Of a DNA stretch of 64,000 nt, positions 12,190 to 23,735 are shown piece after piece. The position numbers and the translations under genes are program-made. The notes under the pieces are model-generated. The model worked only from the letters and a program-made list of their open reading frames with translations, searched no databases and had not been told where the DNA came from. How positions within the stretch are numbered: position 1 is the stretch's first letter; the number at the start of each line of letters is the position of its first letter. Source of the DNA: Hanleya hanleyi (lineage: Eukaryota > Mollusca > Polyplacophora > Lepidopleurida > Hanleyidae); NCBI GenBank assembly GCA_036873755.1, contig JAVTVY010020461.1, forward strand, positions 1-64,000, read 5' to 3'.

Positions 12190-14110
12190 CGTAATTCTGT
12201 GATTCCGTTATTCCGTAAGATTTTCTTGTCCGGACAATAACTCGTGAACGATTTAACCGATCAATTTCAAACTTGGGGTGTGCCTTGACATTGGCGAGAG
12301 GACGGTTGGGATTGTTTTTTAGCAATGTACATAATCCAATATGGCCGCCGTCAACCATATTGGATTATAAGCAGTTGGATCTTAGATTTTCTTGTCCGGA
12401 CAATAACTCGTGAATGATTTAACCGATCAACTTCAAACTTGGGGTGTGCCTTGACATTGGCGAGAGGACGGTTGGGATTGTTTTCCAGAAATGTGCGTAA
12501 TTTAATATGGCCGCCGTCAGCCATATTGGATTATAAGCAGTTGGATCTTGTCCGGACAATAACTGGGGTACGATTCAACTGATCTACTTCAAACTTGGGG
12601 AGTGCCTTGACATCGGTGAGGGGACGGCTGGGATTGTTTTTCAGCAATGTACATAATCCAATATGGCCGCCGTCAGCCATATTGGATAGCAGTTGGATCT
12701 TAGATTTTCTTGTCCGGACAATAACTCGTGAATGATTTAACCGATCAACTTCACACTTAGGGTGTGCCTTGACATTGGTGAGAGGACGGTTGGGATTTTT
12801 TTCAGCAATGTGCGTAATCTAATATGGCCGTCGGCAGCCATATTGGATTATAAGCAGTTGGATCTTGTCCGGACAATAACTGGAGTACGATTCAACTGAT
12901 CTACTTCAAACTTGGGGAATGCCTTGACATCGGTGAGATGACGGTTGGGATTGTTTTTCAGCAATGTGCATAATCCAATATGGCCGCCGTCAGCCATATT
13001 GGATTATAAGCAGTTGGATCTTAGATCTCTTGTCCGGACAATAACTCGTGAACGATTTAACCGATCAACTTCAAACTTGGGGTGTGCCTTGACATTGGTG
13101 AGAGGACGGTTGGGATTGTTTTTCAGCAATGTGCGTAATCTAATATGGCCGCCATCAGCCATATTGGATTATAAGCAGTTGGATCTTGTCCGGACAATAA
13201 CTAGAGAATGATTCAACCGATCTGCTTCATATGTGGTGAGTGCCTTGACATTGTTGAGAGGAGGATTAGGATTGTTTTTCAAGGACGTGCTTAATCCAAT
13301 ATGGCCACCATCAGCCATACTGGATTTCATTGGATTTTAAACAGTTTGATCTTGTCTGGACAATAACTGGGGTACGATTCAACTGATCTACTTCAAACTT
13401 GGGGAGTGCCTTGACATCGGTGAAAGGACGGTTGAGATTTTTTTTCAGCGATGTGCATAATCCAATATGGCCGCCGTCAGCCATATTGGATTTTAAGCAG
13501 TTGGATCTTAGATTTTCTTGTCCGGACAATAACTCGTGAACGATTTAATCGATCAACTTCAATTTTGTGGTGTGCCTTGACATTGGTGAGAGGACGATTG
13601 GGATTGTTTTTTAGCAATGTGCCTAATCGAATATGACCGCCGTCAGCCATATTGGATTATAAGCAGTTGGATCTTGTCCGGACAATAACTCGAGAACGAT
13701 TCAACCGATCTACTTCATACCTTGGGGAGTGCCTTCACCTTGTTGAGAGGATGATTAGGATTGTTTTTCAAGGACGTGCTTAATCCAATATGCCCACCAT
13801 CAGCCATACTGGATTTCATTGGATTTTAAGCAGTTTGATCTTGTCCGGACAATAGCTGGAGTACGATTCAACTGATCTACATGTACTTCAAACTTGGGGA
13901 GTCCCTTGACCTTGGTGAGATCCCGGTTAGGATTGTGTTTCATGAACGAGCATAAGCCAATTTGGCTGCCATCTACCAGCGATATTGGATTATGTTGCAT
14001 TTTAAGCAGTTGCATTTTGTCTGGACAACAACTCTAGAATAATTCAACTGATCGACTTCAAACTTGGGGAGTGCATGGACATTGGTGAGAGGACAGTTGT
14101 CATGTAGTAT
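12190..14110. repeat. Satellite array, about 160-bp units in alternating dimers
   Basis: The word TTGTCCGGACAATAACT (with variants) recurs about eleven times from 12224 to 14020, spaced roughly 156-172 bp. Two unit types mostly alternate. One has an added TTAGATTTTC before it and reads AACTCGTGAA; the other reads AACTGGGGTA or AACTGGAGTA. The true period is therefore near 320 bp. Each unit has ACTTCAAACTTGGGG and a self-complementary part in which CCAATATGGC faces GCCATATTGG. The open frames across it are satellite translation, not genes. Confidence 0.9.
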
Positions 14111-14242
14111 GTTTTATGGATGTGCATAATTCAATATGGGTGCCATCCGTTGTATTAGATTATGTTAAGCTCATCAGCGATATCTCCATGTTCAAATCAT
14201 ACTCTTCATCAATGATATGAGATATCATCGACCAAAAAAAAT

Positions 14243-14349
14243 CGACCATAGAGATCCATGGCCCCCGCAGCAGCAGCGCCAGTTATGGTGGATGTAATCC
14301 ACCATAACTGGTGCTGTTAGCGGGGGACATGGACCTCTACGATCGATTT
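14243..14349. other. Strong hairpin, arms about 50 nt
   Basis: AATCGACCATAGAGATCCAT and CCCCCGC.AGC.GC.AGTTATGGTGGAT on the left face ATCCACCATAACTGG, GCGGGGG and ATGGACCTCTACGATCGATT on the right, with a loop of only a few bases. Mismatches are sparse. It is copied in the right arm at about 60835-60945. It could fold as an RNA hairpin or be the end of a transposon; I see nothing that decides this. Confidence 0.75.
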
Positions 14350-15118
14350 TAATTTCTATTTCTGTCCTATATGCATGAATGTAACCAACTATATCTGCAG
14401 AACTGTGTTCGGTATAGCTACTATATTTTGGAAACTTATTTATAGTGTTGTATTCTACAAGCCAACAAAGGATTACTCGTCTCGGCTTATGGAGTTATGC
14501 CCCTTTCGGATGTAATAATCTTCAATTTTGTTATCTGTAGTTGAATGTACAAGTTATATCTGCAGATCTGTGTTTGGTACACCTTATTCATCTCGATTCT
14601 TATTTAACAGTAGTGCTAAGTCCGACGCCTATCGAAAGTGGCTCCCTCGGCCCTTACTTTACAGAGTTATGCCCCTTTACTGATATATTAATTTCTATTT
14701 AGAACTGTTTTATATGCCTGAATGTACTACCGGTATATCTTGATCATCCCACATTGAACTATCTCTTCCCCAATTCACAATACACATGGGTCACAGTCAC
14801 TTGGGGAAAGCTGAGGGGTTTTGATTAGATCAATCTGATGTTAAACCCCTGTACATAGTTGAGGGTATACTGGATTCCGACTGTCCGTCCGTGTGTCAGT
14901 GTATCCATCCATTCATCTGTCTGAGTTGTGGCTTGGGTTTGCTTTTCACATGCCATAACTCACTGCTATTTATCCAAACTTCTACACTCATAAAAACATG
15001 TTGGTCTAGACTCTTTAAGGGGCTGAGGAGTTGTAGCACCTCTGGTGCCTCATGTTTTTCTTGTTTTCTTTCTCAGCTCAATGGAAGTAAACATTTCAAA
15101 TAGTGTATCACCAAAGGG
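14350..15118. repeat. Degenerate direct repeats with GAGTTATGCCCCTTT and ATATCTGCAGA words
   Basis: TATGGAGTTATGCCCCTTTC near 14490 and CAGAGTTATGCCCCTTTACT near 14665 head similar stretches. A related word, GAGTTCTGCTCCTTTACAG, stands near 12131. ATATCTGCAGA with CTGTGTT recurs near 14391 and 14561. This looks like an old dispersed repeat of which the satellite block is one part. Confidence 0.5.
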
Positions 15119-15151
15119 GCTAGGCCTAAGTCATGTAGAGATATAATTATG

Positions 15152-15181
15152 GAGGGAGAGAGAAAGAGAAAGAGAAAGAGG
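15152..15181 (+). repeat. (GAGAAA)n-type purine microsatellite
   Basis: A short run of GAGA and GAAAGA units, mirrored as TCTTTC units near 60000 in the inverted copy. Confidence 0.8.
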
Positions 15182-15248
15182 GTAATTAGGGTTCAACGTC
15201 GCGTTCGAGATATAATTATGTAGAATACACGTACTTGGTGACTATGCT

Positions 15249-15593
15249 TTATTTACGGATGATTATTTCTACTTTGCCAATTTTATAATTTTGGAATATT
15301 GGGGCTGGATGTGACTGGAGAGTATTATTTACTAAACAGTTGTTAACTGCTGCCGATGGTATAATGTCCATGGGTTCGCCAAAGAATTGATCCCAGTCGA
15401 CACTGTCATGGTCGAGATCCGCAGAGGGTTGTGCCCCTTCCACTGCTAGTGTGGCGGCGCTGGTTGTCGCCACAGCGTTGTCCATCGCTGGGAGGATCGT
15501 TGACCGGTCATGCAAAGCAGTGGATGTCGAGCAGGGTGGTGGTAGGGCAAGTTTCTCCGGATAGGCGACGCTAGAATGGGGAGTTTCGTGCAA
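15249..15593 (-). CDS. Small unknown ORF, identical in both inverted arms
   Basis: This is an open frame of up to 114 codons ending IGKVEIIIRK. The first real ATG gives 78 residues (MDNAVATTSAATL, from 15485). Upstream codons stay open into the palindrome array, so a spliced 5' part is possible. The product would be acidic in the middle (DLDHDSVDWDQFF) with no signal peptide or membrane segment. The copy at 59585-59929 is the same, but the surrounding DNA is equally well kept, so conservation does not prove coding. The C-terminal style faintly recalls tails of DUF3504-type proteins; I would not assign it. Confidence 0.3.
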   Translation of the reverse strand: MHETPHSSVAYPEKLALPPPCSTSTALHDRSTILPAMDNAVATTSAATLAVEGAQPSADLDHDSVDWDQFFGEPMDIIPSAAVNNCLVNNTLQSHPAPIFQNYKIGKVEIIIRK

Positions 15594-15597
15594 ACCC

Positions 15598-16018
15598 TTA
15601 CCAAAAATTCTTGTAAGATCTTACAAGAAAGTGTCCTGTAAGATCTTGTAGGACAGTCTTGTAAGATTTTGGCACTTTTCTTGTAAGACTGTCCTTCAGG
15701 ATCTTACAAGATCCTACAAGACTGTCCTACAGGATCTTACAAGATCCTACAAGACTGTCCTACAGGATCTTACAGGATCGTCCTACAGGATCTTACAAGA
15801 TCCTACAAGACTGTCCTACAGGATCTTACAAGATCCTACAAGACTGTCCTACAGGATCTTACAAGATCGTCCTTCAGGATCCTACAAGATCTTACAAGAC
15901 TGTCATACAGGATCTTACAAGACTGTCCTGTAGGATCTTACAAGATCCTACAAGACTGTCCTACACGATCTTACAAGACCGTCCTTCAGGATCCTACAGG
16001 GTTGTCCTACAGGGCTGT
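15598..16018. repeat. Array of nested palindromes (ATCTTACAAGATCCTACAAGA type)
   Basis: About 420 bp of repeated TCTTACAAGATCC, TACAAGACTGTCC and TACAGGATC words, each nearly self-complementary, with phrases of about 33 bp. The left border reads CCCTTACCAAAAATTCTTGTAAG, cut here after the first words. The far side fades through TCCTACAGGGCTGTC. It is the mirror of 59150-59583. Confidence 0.88.
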
Positions 16019-16342
16019 CAATTAACACAGATAGAATAATGCTGGATGGTTGTGCAGGGTTGTCCAATATACTGCAGGTTTACGATGAAACGTTTCGTGT
16101 CGAATGAGAGAGTCAACATAACAAATTATATGCATTCATTTCATACATTTTATTGTATAAAACAGAAACGTATAGACAGCTATACACACAAAACAGAAAC
16201 GTATATACAGCTACATGTATACACACAAGGGATTATTATGTTGTCATGTCATACATTTCATTGTATAAAATAGAAACATTTATAGGGAATAGCAACCAGC
16301 ACATGCACGTAGCATCCAAAGTCCAAGGCATCCATGTTTTTC

Positions 16343-16448
16343 TCAGCAGATCAAGTGTCTTTTATAACTTTTTAGCTCCCCATTCAATTTTGATTTCATC
16401 GCGTCCAAAATCACCTTGCTGGTACAGGGAAACTTCTTCTGGCAGTAA
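16343..16448 (-). pseudogene. BEN-domain C-terminal exon, left copy
   Basis: On the minus strand, after an AG, the frame reads DYCQKKFPCTSK then AMKSKLNGELK and stops. It is the inverted copy of the exon at 58716-58823 and closely resembles the exon near 7653 (same KKFP, AMKSKLNGE). No matching first half of the domain (LTG part) is found within this block, so it is an orphan exon. Confidence 0.5.
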
Positions 16449-16952
16449 TCTATAAAAAATGAAAAGTCATCAGATTAGCAAAGAAATTGTTATCAAGTTA
16501 TCCTGACACTATTCCGAGGTTATCCTCATAATTTAAATGGGTAGAATGGTATAAAATTGTTGTGACATTAGCGAAAAAGTTTGATTAGAGAAATCTTAAA
16601 AATATTACACTACATTCAACTGGCGTATTGCTGATATTAGTGAATGTGACGATAACCAGGATGATTTGCATTGAAATATCATAGAAATGTGATGTTACTG
16701 TTATTGGTGTGCCCTCTGCAAAAACCAAACATGTGCCGCTCACGGAATAAAGATTATTTGGGTCCAGTAGCACCAAAGTCATTCAAGTCATTTGTTATTA
16801 ATGTAAAATACACATTCTTGAATGCATGTTATGAGTATTATAAAGCAATTTTGAAGTGGAATCCAGAATTATGGATCAACACTAAATGAAAACGCAAGCA
16901 CAACTGGAAAAAATATTGAGAATGTACACTAATATGATTTTAACAATGTTTG

Positions 16953-17105
16953 TCATCCAGTTGTATTGGTCATGTAATATTGCCTGATGCTATTTCCTCT
17001 TTGGCGAAGAAGTAATTCAACAATACGCTGCATGATTTCCATGATCAGATGTCTGCTCCGAGTCGATGAAATGTGCGCCTCGAACATGTCCGATTGGTTG
17101 CATCT
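16953..17105 (-). CDS. Exon-like open frame CNQSDMFEAHIS..., left copy
   Basis: In the right copy, the border of the duplication (58060/58061) coincides with a CCTCAG acceptor. The frame behind it encodes about 49 residues with a hydrophobic/charged helix (IMEIMQRIVELLLRQRG) and a stop. In the left copy the same frame runs on upstream into unrelated sequence. I do not recognise the product. It could be an exon of the protein that ends with the BEN exon. Confidence 0.3.
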   Translation of the reverse strand, partial: RCNQSDMFEAHISSTRSRHLIMEIMQRIVELLLRQRGNSIRQYYMTNTTG

Positions 17106-17115
17106 CATTCCCTCT

Positions 17116-17620
17116 GTAATTACAAGCGTCTGGTCCGTCATTCATAATTCAGCCATTGTCCATTAAAGAATAGTCGCGTCCATAATCCAAAGACCTAGTC
17201 CATATTTCATATAAGAGCATTAGCACCAAATTCTAAAAGACAATCATTGTATACATAAACATAGTTTCCTGCAAGAGAGAAGCGGTCAACAGTTTTCAAT
17301 GATGCCGGTAAGACATCATCATGTTACAAAAATATCAAATCCGTAGCTGATCAGTATTCTTAATCCATATGATATTCGTTGTAAAGTCGTCATCTAGAGA
17401 ATGATGTATCTCAGTCACGCTTTGATTGAGACTGTTCATATAAGCAACATGTGGATCTTGAAGTACATGGGTTCATACGGCCCCTAGACCCGGGTTAAGC
17501 GGAATGAGACACAAGTTACGAAAACGTAACTCCATAGATCTTGCACGCTACACTCGTATTTTGCTATCAGCATGCGATATGTATCGCCAAATCTGAGAAA
17601 CTTTGAGTGGAGGCGCTTTG
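17116..17620 (-). pseudogene. Retroelement 3' end: RT C-terminus and 3' UTR, 5'-truncated
   Basis: This segment matches 28199-28700 over roughly 500 bp in the same orientation (both minus). It shares CCGTCATTC.TAATTCAGCC, CCATTAAAGAATA, GTCGTCATCTAGAGAATG and CTTGCACGCTAC. Both copies begin at the same 3' point, TAATTAC.AGCGTCT. The coding part reads as the last residues of the RT ORF (FGDTYRMLIAKYE). Homology to the other copy ends near 17610, the 5' truncation expected for target-primed retrotransposition. Confidence 0.65.
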
Positions 17621-17799
17621 AGGTAAAGACAGATCAAAGGCAAATACACAAATACACTTTAGCAATAAAAATCAATGAAATACATAAGATCATGGACACC
17701 ATAGCTCAAATACTAAGCAGTGCAAGGCGAGATATCAATCTGAGAGTGTCGTCGCTTTATTGCAACAGTGATAAAAACATCTAATCCAAAAAGTAAAGA

Positions 17800-19750
17800 T
17801 AAAAAAAAAAAGATTGGGCAATACACCACGCCAGGATATCGGCGTACGGAAAATTGAATATACAAATAGTGAATGTAAAGGAATGGCAATATACATGAAA
17901 CATTGCATCAGGTAAGATCCACCTCTTTGTCCAAAAGGTAGCCTACCTTGTATGCAAATGCAATTCTGAAAAACGTGACACCAGTCTGAAATAAGGATGC
18001 GGTGAACCTGTCAGGTTAGGACCAACCGCCACAGTTCGATATATCAATATTTTATATTACCACGATCGAATGCACTTTTAATGATAATTTAATAGTTGGA
18101 ATATTAAACTTATATCTATTCACATCCCTAGGAAAAAAATTGACGAGTTTACATTCAGGGTTTTGCATGAATTAATTTATCTAAACAACTTTCAATCGCG
18201 CAAGTTTTGATACTCTCCTGGTGTATTTCCTTAGCAAATTTGCTACCTATAAATAGAACAGTAACATGAAAAGATGGGTCAAATAATAAAACTTCATTTC
18301 AGGATTGTACTTTTAGAAGTTTCGTTAATTTAAAAAAATCTCACAGTTCGGTAGAAAATACGATTTTGTGAAGAACTTCTACAAAAAAAAATTCACTGCT
18401 GATGAAATTCTTAAACACAGTTTGGTCGGTATGTGCAAGCATTCCATGCGAGAAAATGGAAATAAATATAGAATTTTTGCCAGGAACCACGCTTAGTCAC
18501 TGTTTATCTTGGAGTGAAATTTCAGGCAATGTTTTGCATGTTATAAAATTCTAACTATCCCAGGATTAGAAGCGACATCATACGCATATTTTTTCGTCAA
18601 AAAGAATCAGTTGGGATTATGAAATATTGGTTAAGAAACGCTTGATGGAAAGGTATGGATTGACCGTAAAGTGTTAGTTTATAATCGCCGAAACTGAGTC
18701 CTGACAATCCAAGGCTACACATGTGGCGACACTGGACATGTTGGAATGCCAGTCGACTGGAAACCAATAAGGTCATCGTTAAGAACACGAGGAACATTTG
18801 AAAATAGTACCGGTACCAGATGGTTAATTAGAAGGTCCAGTAAGTGATACCGTAATTAAAAAATGAGCTGTGTACTAAGCAAGATACTAAGTGTTTATTA
18901 CCAGAGGTGCATAATGAATATACAAGAAGATTAAAAACAAGTCATCAACTCCAGGATAGCTCCTTCGTCTTATATATGTGAACGGTTACCGATATATTAT
19001 TAAAGCTACATCATAACGCACGTCACAAGATGTCGGCGTTAGAAAAAAGGACATGCTGCGTTTTGGAGAGGTTCAGCACATTAAAAACGTAATAATAATC
19101 TCTAAATAGTTCTACGCCATTGGGTATTTTGACTGAACGTGATCGTTGGAAACAACTGGGCAAAAACTGGATATCTAATTAAAATTAAATCCTATCTGCT
19201 CCCCCATGTCGATATGCCGCTTGAAGGGTTTAACAGGCTTGCAGTAACTCAAGTGCGAACCAATCCTGAGAACGCTTCATAGTGCTTTGAAGGGAACATT
19301 AATGATAGAGAATTTTTGGTTGACTCAGTCGACTTAGACGCCGCGCTGTCCTTTCATGTTGCGGCGGTTCCTACATTGTGGCACCATAATGCGGGATAGA
19401 TATGTGGACTGGTCTTTGGTGAAAACGTTGGGGTAAACCGACACGGTAAACCTATCTCCCCTTCCCGACTGCAAGGGATTAGTCCAGATGCAAACATGAT
19501 GTCATAATGCTATTAAATATTCATGATATGGGCGCTCAGAACACCAAATTCAATTGAAATACGTAAGATTCTATATAGCGACATGTACGACCGGGGAGCA
19601 TTGATAGGATATTAATTTATTAAGATTGGATATTGACACATCTGATTTGTCGAGGTGAAGTGTTTTTGGTTCTGGACTGTCTTCATATTTCAAATATCAT
19701 CAAACCTGGGGGGAAAACCTCATTAAAGCTCTAAACCTCGGCAGCCACCT
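17800..19750. other. Long stretch with nothing supported
   Basis: There is no open frame of interest, no tandem repeat and no clear inverted repeat. It would be intron if the sulfotransferase gene had further 3' UTR exons, otherwise intergenic. Confidence 0.4.
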
Positions 19751-19758
19751 TACCTCCA

Positions 19759-20507
19759 TTTAAACACCTCAACAAAAGTAAGTTCCCCCCAAAATTTATC
19801 TTCATATTTCCCAAGGTATTTGCTCGATTGCGATAAAGTTTGCGATCATGTCTTCCGACTGACCAAGCAGATATAGGGTAGCAATGGTTATTTGGTAGGT
19901 CGTTTCATGACTGAATGAGCATGCGCAAAGGTCAAGTCGGCTGCATTTCAAAAGTTGCAAGAAAGGTTTAATCACGATTCTTCGCAGGCACAAGGTCAGT
20001 TAATCACAAACTGACATGTTAATTAAGTGTCACAGCAGTAAACAATGGTTAACACTGTGTGTATTCATCCCGATACAATATAACTTTTCGGGGTCGACCT
20101 TGTATCCTAATAATAAGGCCGATGAGAAAAGGTCGCAAATGTCCAAGGTTATAAACAGGATGCGAGCGCGATACCGACAAGGAATACAGTGTCGTGGCCA
20201 ATACGCCTGGTATTAACCATTTTTGACTGTTGTGACACTTTATTAAGGTGTCAGTTTGGTGATTAAGTGAGCGTGTGCCTGTGAAAAATTGTCTTTAAAG
20301 TTCTCTTGCAACTTTTGAAATGCGACCGACTTAAACTTTGCGCATGCTCATTCAGACATGTAACGACCTAAGTAATAATCGTTGTTACTCAATATCGGCT
20401 TGGCCATCCGGATGATGTGCGATAAGTTTCATCGCAATCGAACAAATATCTTTGAAAATAGGAGACTATCTTTCTGGGGGAACTTACTTTTGTTGAGGTG
20501 TTTATAA
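19759..20507. mobile_element. Foldback MITE, arms about 280 bp
   Basis: The left end TAAACACCTCAACAAAAGTA faces TACTTTTGTTGAGGTGTTTA at the right end. Inner blocks also face each other: GAGCATGCGCAAAG with CTTTGCGCATGCTC, and CAGTTAATCAC with GTGATTAAG. Arms diverge with small gaps. The centre is near 20130, where AATGGTTAA also faces TTAACCATT. No target duplication is clear (possibly only two bases). Confidence 0.7.
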
Positions 20508-20712
20508 CCTGGCAGGATATAAGAATTTCTATCCCAGATATCCATGGCACACATGGGAATGAATCGGGTTCTTGGACAATGCCGCTGTAAATTCCGGCCA
20601 ATCAACAAAACACGCAAATTAATGTTTAAATGCACCAAACATCCTGTTCGTGTATATCGAAGAGTTCAATTCCATGAGAGTATTTCCCGCCAGTTTACTC
20701 CGTATCTAGATT

Positions 20713-21496
20713 TCAAGTGTTGGATTTCTCTCTGGCCGGGAGTGTCATTTCTCTGAGATCGTTTTCAGTTTTAAAGGACCGGTAACCTAGTTGTTTATAA
20801 ACGTCAGAACAGTGTTGGTCCATGGATTTCACGACATCCCACGATACTGTCCGCCTCCATGCCCAGGCGGTCTCAGAAGAATTTTGTCGATTTGTCGATA
20901 GAGGTCTCCATTTAATCTCCTTATCGCTTTGCGTATTTTGTTGTACCCAAAGAGTGATGTTATCTGGAACAACTCTACCGAGGAAACGATACAACTCATT
21001 TGTTCCACCAAGTGGTTTCTCTGCCAGAGATTCGTATAAAATTTGCTTGATTCTTCCAGGATACCGCTCTTTCAACATACCCGAATAATTCAAGTCTGAT
21101 CTTATTGCATCACAAAGTTTAATTCCGTCATTAGTCGCCCATTCAAGTTCATTTCGCCCCAATTTCTTTCTTGAATTTATTATTCCACGAGGATCTCGAA
21201 ACAATTGGATAACTTTTAGAGAGGGTAGATGATCGATTAGTGCTCGTATGTCAGGCATTCTCAGGCGGACCGTCTTGATAACCCTCAGCGAAGAATTCCT
21301 GCAAGTCTCAATGAAGTCTTGTACGCAACTGTCCCGAGACGTTCCGCCACATTTGATGAATTTCCCTGATTCGACTCCCATTCCCATGAACTGATTCTGC
21401 AGACTTCCTATGTCAATATTGGTCAAATCACAATTGTAAAATGACTCCATGATATCCGTCACAATAGAGACCTTCGTCCTCTCAGTTGGTGGTGAA
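20713..21496 (-). CDS. Carbohydrate sulfotransferase, C-terminal exon
   Basis: Transfers sulfate from PAPS to sugar residues of glycans or glycoproteins in the Golgi lumen. On the minus strand, after CATGTATTTCAG|T, 260 codons stay open to a TGA. The 3'-phosphate-binding motif is clear (VIQLFRDPRGIINSRKK). Family landmarks follow: YESLAEKP, then RFLG and a C-terminal AWRRTVSWDVVKSMDQHC and LGYR. The family normally has about 390-410 residues, and this exon lacks the N-terminal membrane anchor and the 5'-phosphosulfate-binding loop. Both are found on the same strand at 51647-52056. Exon 1 ends with two bases of a codon (AG) and this exon supplies the third (T), giving AGT without a frame break. 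The frame has no lesion. Type CHST1-6-like; which sugar is sulfated cannot be told. Confidence 0.85.
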
Positions 21497-22094
21497 CTGA
21501 AATACATGGGATATATAAATATTAAAAATCTACAGAGACCTATTCATTCAGACAAGAACAGCTAATTGGCATTACTTCTGAAAAGGCCTCCCAGAAAGTC
21601 TCACTTTGGTCTCTGTGCATGGCGCTACAGCAAATACTAATAGGCGGCTCATATGTTGATTTCTCTAAATTATATCTCAGGTTTTCTTAAATTATAAGAC
21701 ATACAAGTAGTATATATTCCGTATTTAAAGTAATATTGACCTTTGACCTAAAAAAATTGCATATTGGGGAGAAAAACTACCTCCGAACACAGAAGAGTTC
21801 CAATTGTGACCTTTGACAGCCAATCAGAAGCGAGTATTTTGACCTCGGCTGGAAGGAGACAAGGTCACGTGACTTTTGAGCTCGAATTCCTCCGCCATGA
21901 TGCGGTCTGGCGGTGATGTGGCCGTGGGAAAAAGCCTCCGCGGACAGAAAGTAGTCCCAAATACGCGGGGAGCCGGGGAAAATTCTCCGGCAATCTTCGA
22001 GACATTTTGGGGGCGAGAGGGGCCTCGAGTGGACCGATAGGGTCGAGAGAGGTGTCAAAGTGAAGCGCTTCTCCAGGGCGATCATGTCATGAGT

Positions 22095-22490
22095 GGGTGT
22101 ATCTAAAATTAGGAATTGTCCCGAAAATATAAAAAGCGGAACACGGACTTTACCCGTACAATAGGGGAAAACTTCTATAAACCATGTCCAAAAGGGCTAA
22201 TATCGGTCTCCGGCTTATCAGGGCCTGCTGAGAGAGGTAGGGTGGGGGAGTGGGAGTATGTAAAATTAGGATTTGTCCCGAAAATATAAAAAGCGGAACA
22301 CGGACTTTACCCCTAAAATAGGGCTAAACCCCTGTCAACCATGTCCAAAAGGGCTAATATCGGTCCCCGGCTTATCGGGGCCTGCCTATCACGTCATGGG
22401 TGGGTGGATGTAAAATGAGGATTTGTCCCCGAAAATATAAAAAGCGGAACACGGACTTTACCTCTGCAATAGGGGCCTGATTCGCACATT
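22095..22490. repeat. Tandem repeat, period about 150-157 bp, 2.6 copies
   Basis: AAAAAGCGGAACACGGACTT stands at 22131, 22288 and 22439. Around it, TAAAATTAGGATTTGTCCC and CATGTCCAAAAGGGCTAATA recur in order. The copies differ by small gaps. Confidence 0.88.
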
Positions 22491-22499
22491 TGCATCTAT

Positions 22500-23109
22500 A
22501 CAGAAAAATGCCTGTATGGGGTATAGGGGTGGTCATTTTTTTTGGTGAATTTTACTATGGGTTGTGGGGTCTTGATTTCTTCGTCTCACCACGTAAAATA
22601 CGATGGGGAGGGTCTCGGAGCTAGCGGTGAAAGTTTTTGAAAAAGTCACTGCGCGTAAATAGTGCGTTTTGGGGTTTAGGTGAGCACCTAGTGGTCCGAT
22701 GGTGTCGTATGAGGTCTTATTTTGAAGCTCTCGTGGAGGAGCATCCGACTGGTCAGGCTGCTACAGCGTGCACGTGTGAGGCAATGTGATATATATAGCT
22801 TACGAGGTAAAATGGCGGTACTTCTGCTCCGCGCCGAAGTCCGCCGATGTTTTACTTATAACTAAGCTATATTCACATGCTATCATCTCGGTAAAAATTT
22901 AAAGTCATAAACCGCATACAGCTGGTGTTGTCTGGCGCATTATTTGAGCTCATAAAGCCTTGTAAATGTTTGTTTTCACCGCTATGTAAAACCATGTGCT
23001 TCTCAGACACGCCACATTTATGAAGTAGGTGCAGAGTTCTCTCCCTTGGTACACTGTAAATAGGCTAAACACTTTATAAACCATTTGCGTACACTTCGCC
23101 ATCCATAAG
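22500..23109. other. Non-coding stretch, nothing supported
   Basis: Short open frames only. No repeat structure was noticed. Confidence 0.35.
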
Positions 23110-23325
23110 ATGGCTTGCGAATCGTGTGTCTCCATTATCGCGGAGCGATATCCAGTACTTTACCGGATTCTGTTCGGCCTTCATCCGGCGGAGAACAAAC
23201 CCGAGAAATCTGATAAATTACAGGTTTTCATACCACTTCTGAAACAGATATTGCCCGGGCTTACAAAATATATAGGTAGGCCTATGTATAACTTTCGTAT
23301 CATCCAAGAGGTGTGGTTGATCTGA
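23110..23325 (+). CDS. Possible small exon, unrecognised
   Basis: ATG at 23110 opens 71 codons. The first 55 (MACESCVSIIAERYPVLYRI...) look like plausible protein, and a GTAGGC donor follows KYI at about 23275. It lies inside the proposed sulfotransferase intron on the opposite strand. No family is recognised, and it could be chance. Confidence 0.2.
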   Translation: MACESCVSIIAERYPVLYRILFGLHPAENKPEKSDKLQVFIPLLKQILPGLTKYIGRPMYNFRIIQEVWLI

Positions 23326-23539
23326 AATTTTGAACAAGTAGTTCATCACATGACTCGAAAATGGCGAGTTACGTTGGGGTTACGTCGGTAGACTTTAGCT
23401 GATTGGCTGATGAAGTCACGTGGTATTGATTTATGGAAATTCAATCCTGCAGTTGCCGAAAGTAGGCTGAACATGGATACACACGATCCCAGGGTCAGTC
23501 TTACCGCGTATAGATGACCGAGATGGTTACAGGTTGTTT

Positions 23540-23735
23540 ATAAACACTAGTGTCTCAAAATTAAACACTAGTGTTTAAAATCAAAAGTGTTTTAGTGGCA
23601 CGGAGAAAGTGTTTATCACAAATACAAAAACACTTTTTCTCAGAAGTGTTTTAATCGCAAACACTTCATAAACACATGGGTTCTAAGTGTTTCGCTGTAA
23701 AACACTAGAGTTTTACAAGACCATAAGTGTTTTGA
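23540..23735. repeat. Cluster of AAACACTT / AAGTGTTT words (copy 1)
   Basis: ACACTAGTGTTT, AAAGTGTTTATCA, AAACACTTTTTCT, AAGTGTTTTAA and AAACACTAGAG crowd into 200 bp in both orientations, making many overlapping small hairpins. The related cluster is at 31055-31390. Confidence 0.75.

Larger units (their letters stand above)
12075..17105. repeat. Left arm of a 5-kb inverted duplication (partner 58060-63106)
   Basis: Reading this block on the minus strand gives the right-hand block almost base for base. The match begins at TCTAGTACTAAG (12075), whose reverse complement ends near 63106. It stops at GGTTGCATCT (17105), whose reverse complement starts at 58060. Lengths are about 5031 and 5047 bp. 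By eye I found only scattered differences, such as one base within a satellite unit near 13025. Inside are a satellite, a strong hairpin, a small ORF, a palindrome array and a BEN exon. A true segmental duplication, an inverted transposition of a composite element, or a misassembly are all possible. Confidence 0.88.

Noticed and set aside
12190..14015. Regularly spaced repeats that could suggest a CRISPR array
   Set aside because: Units of about 160 bp are similar throughout with no unique spacers, and the genome is animal. This is satellite DNA.
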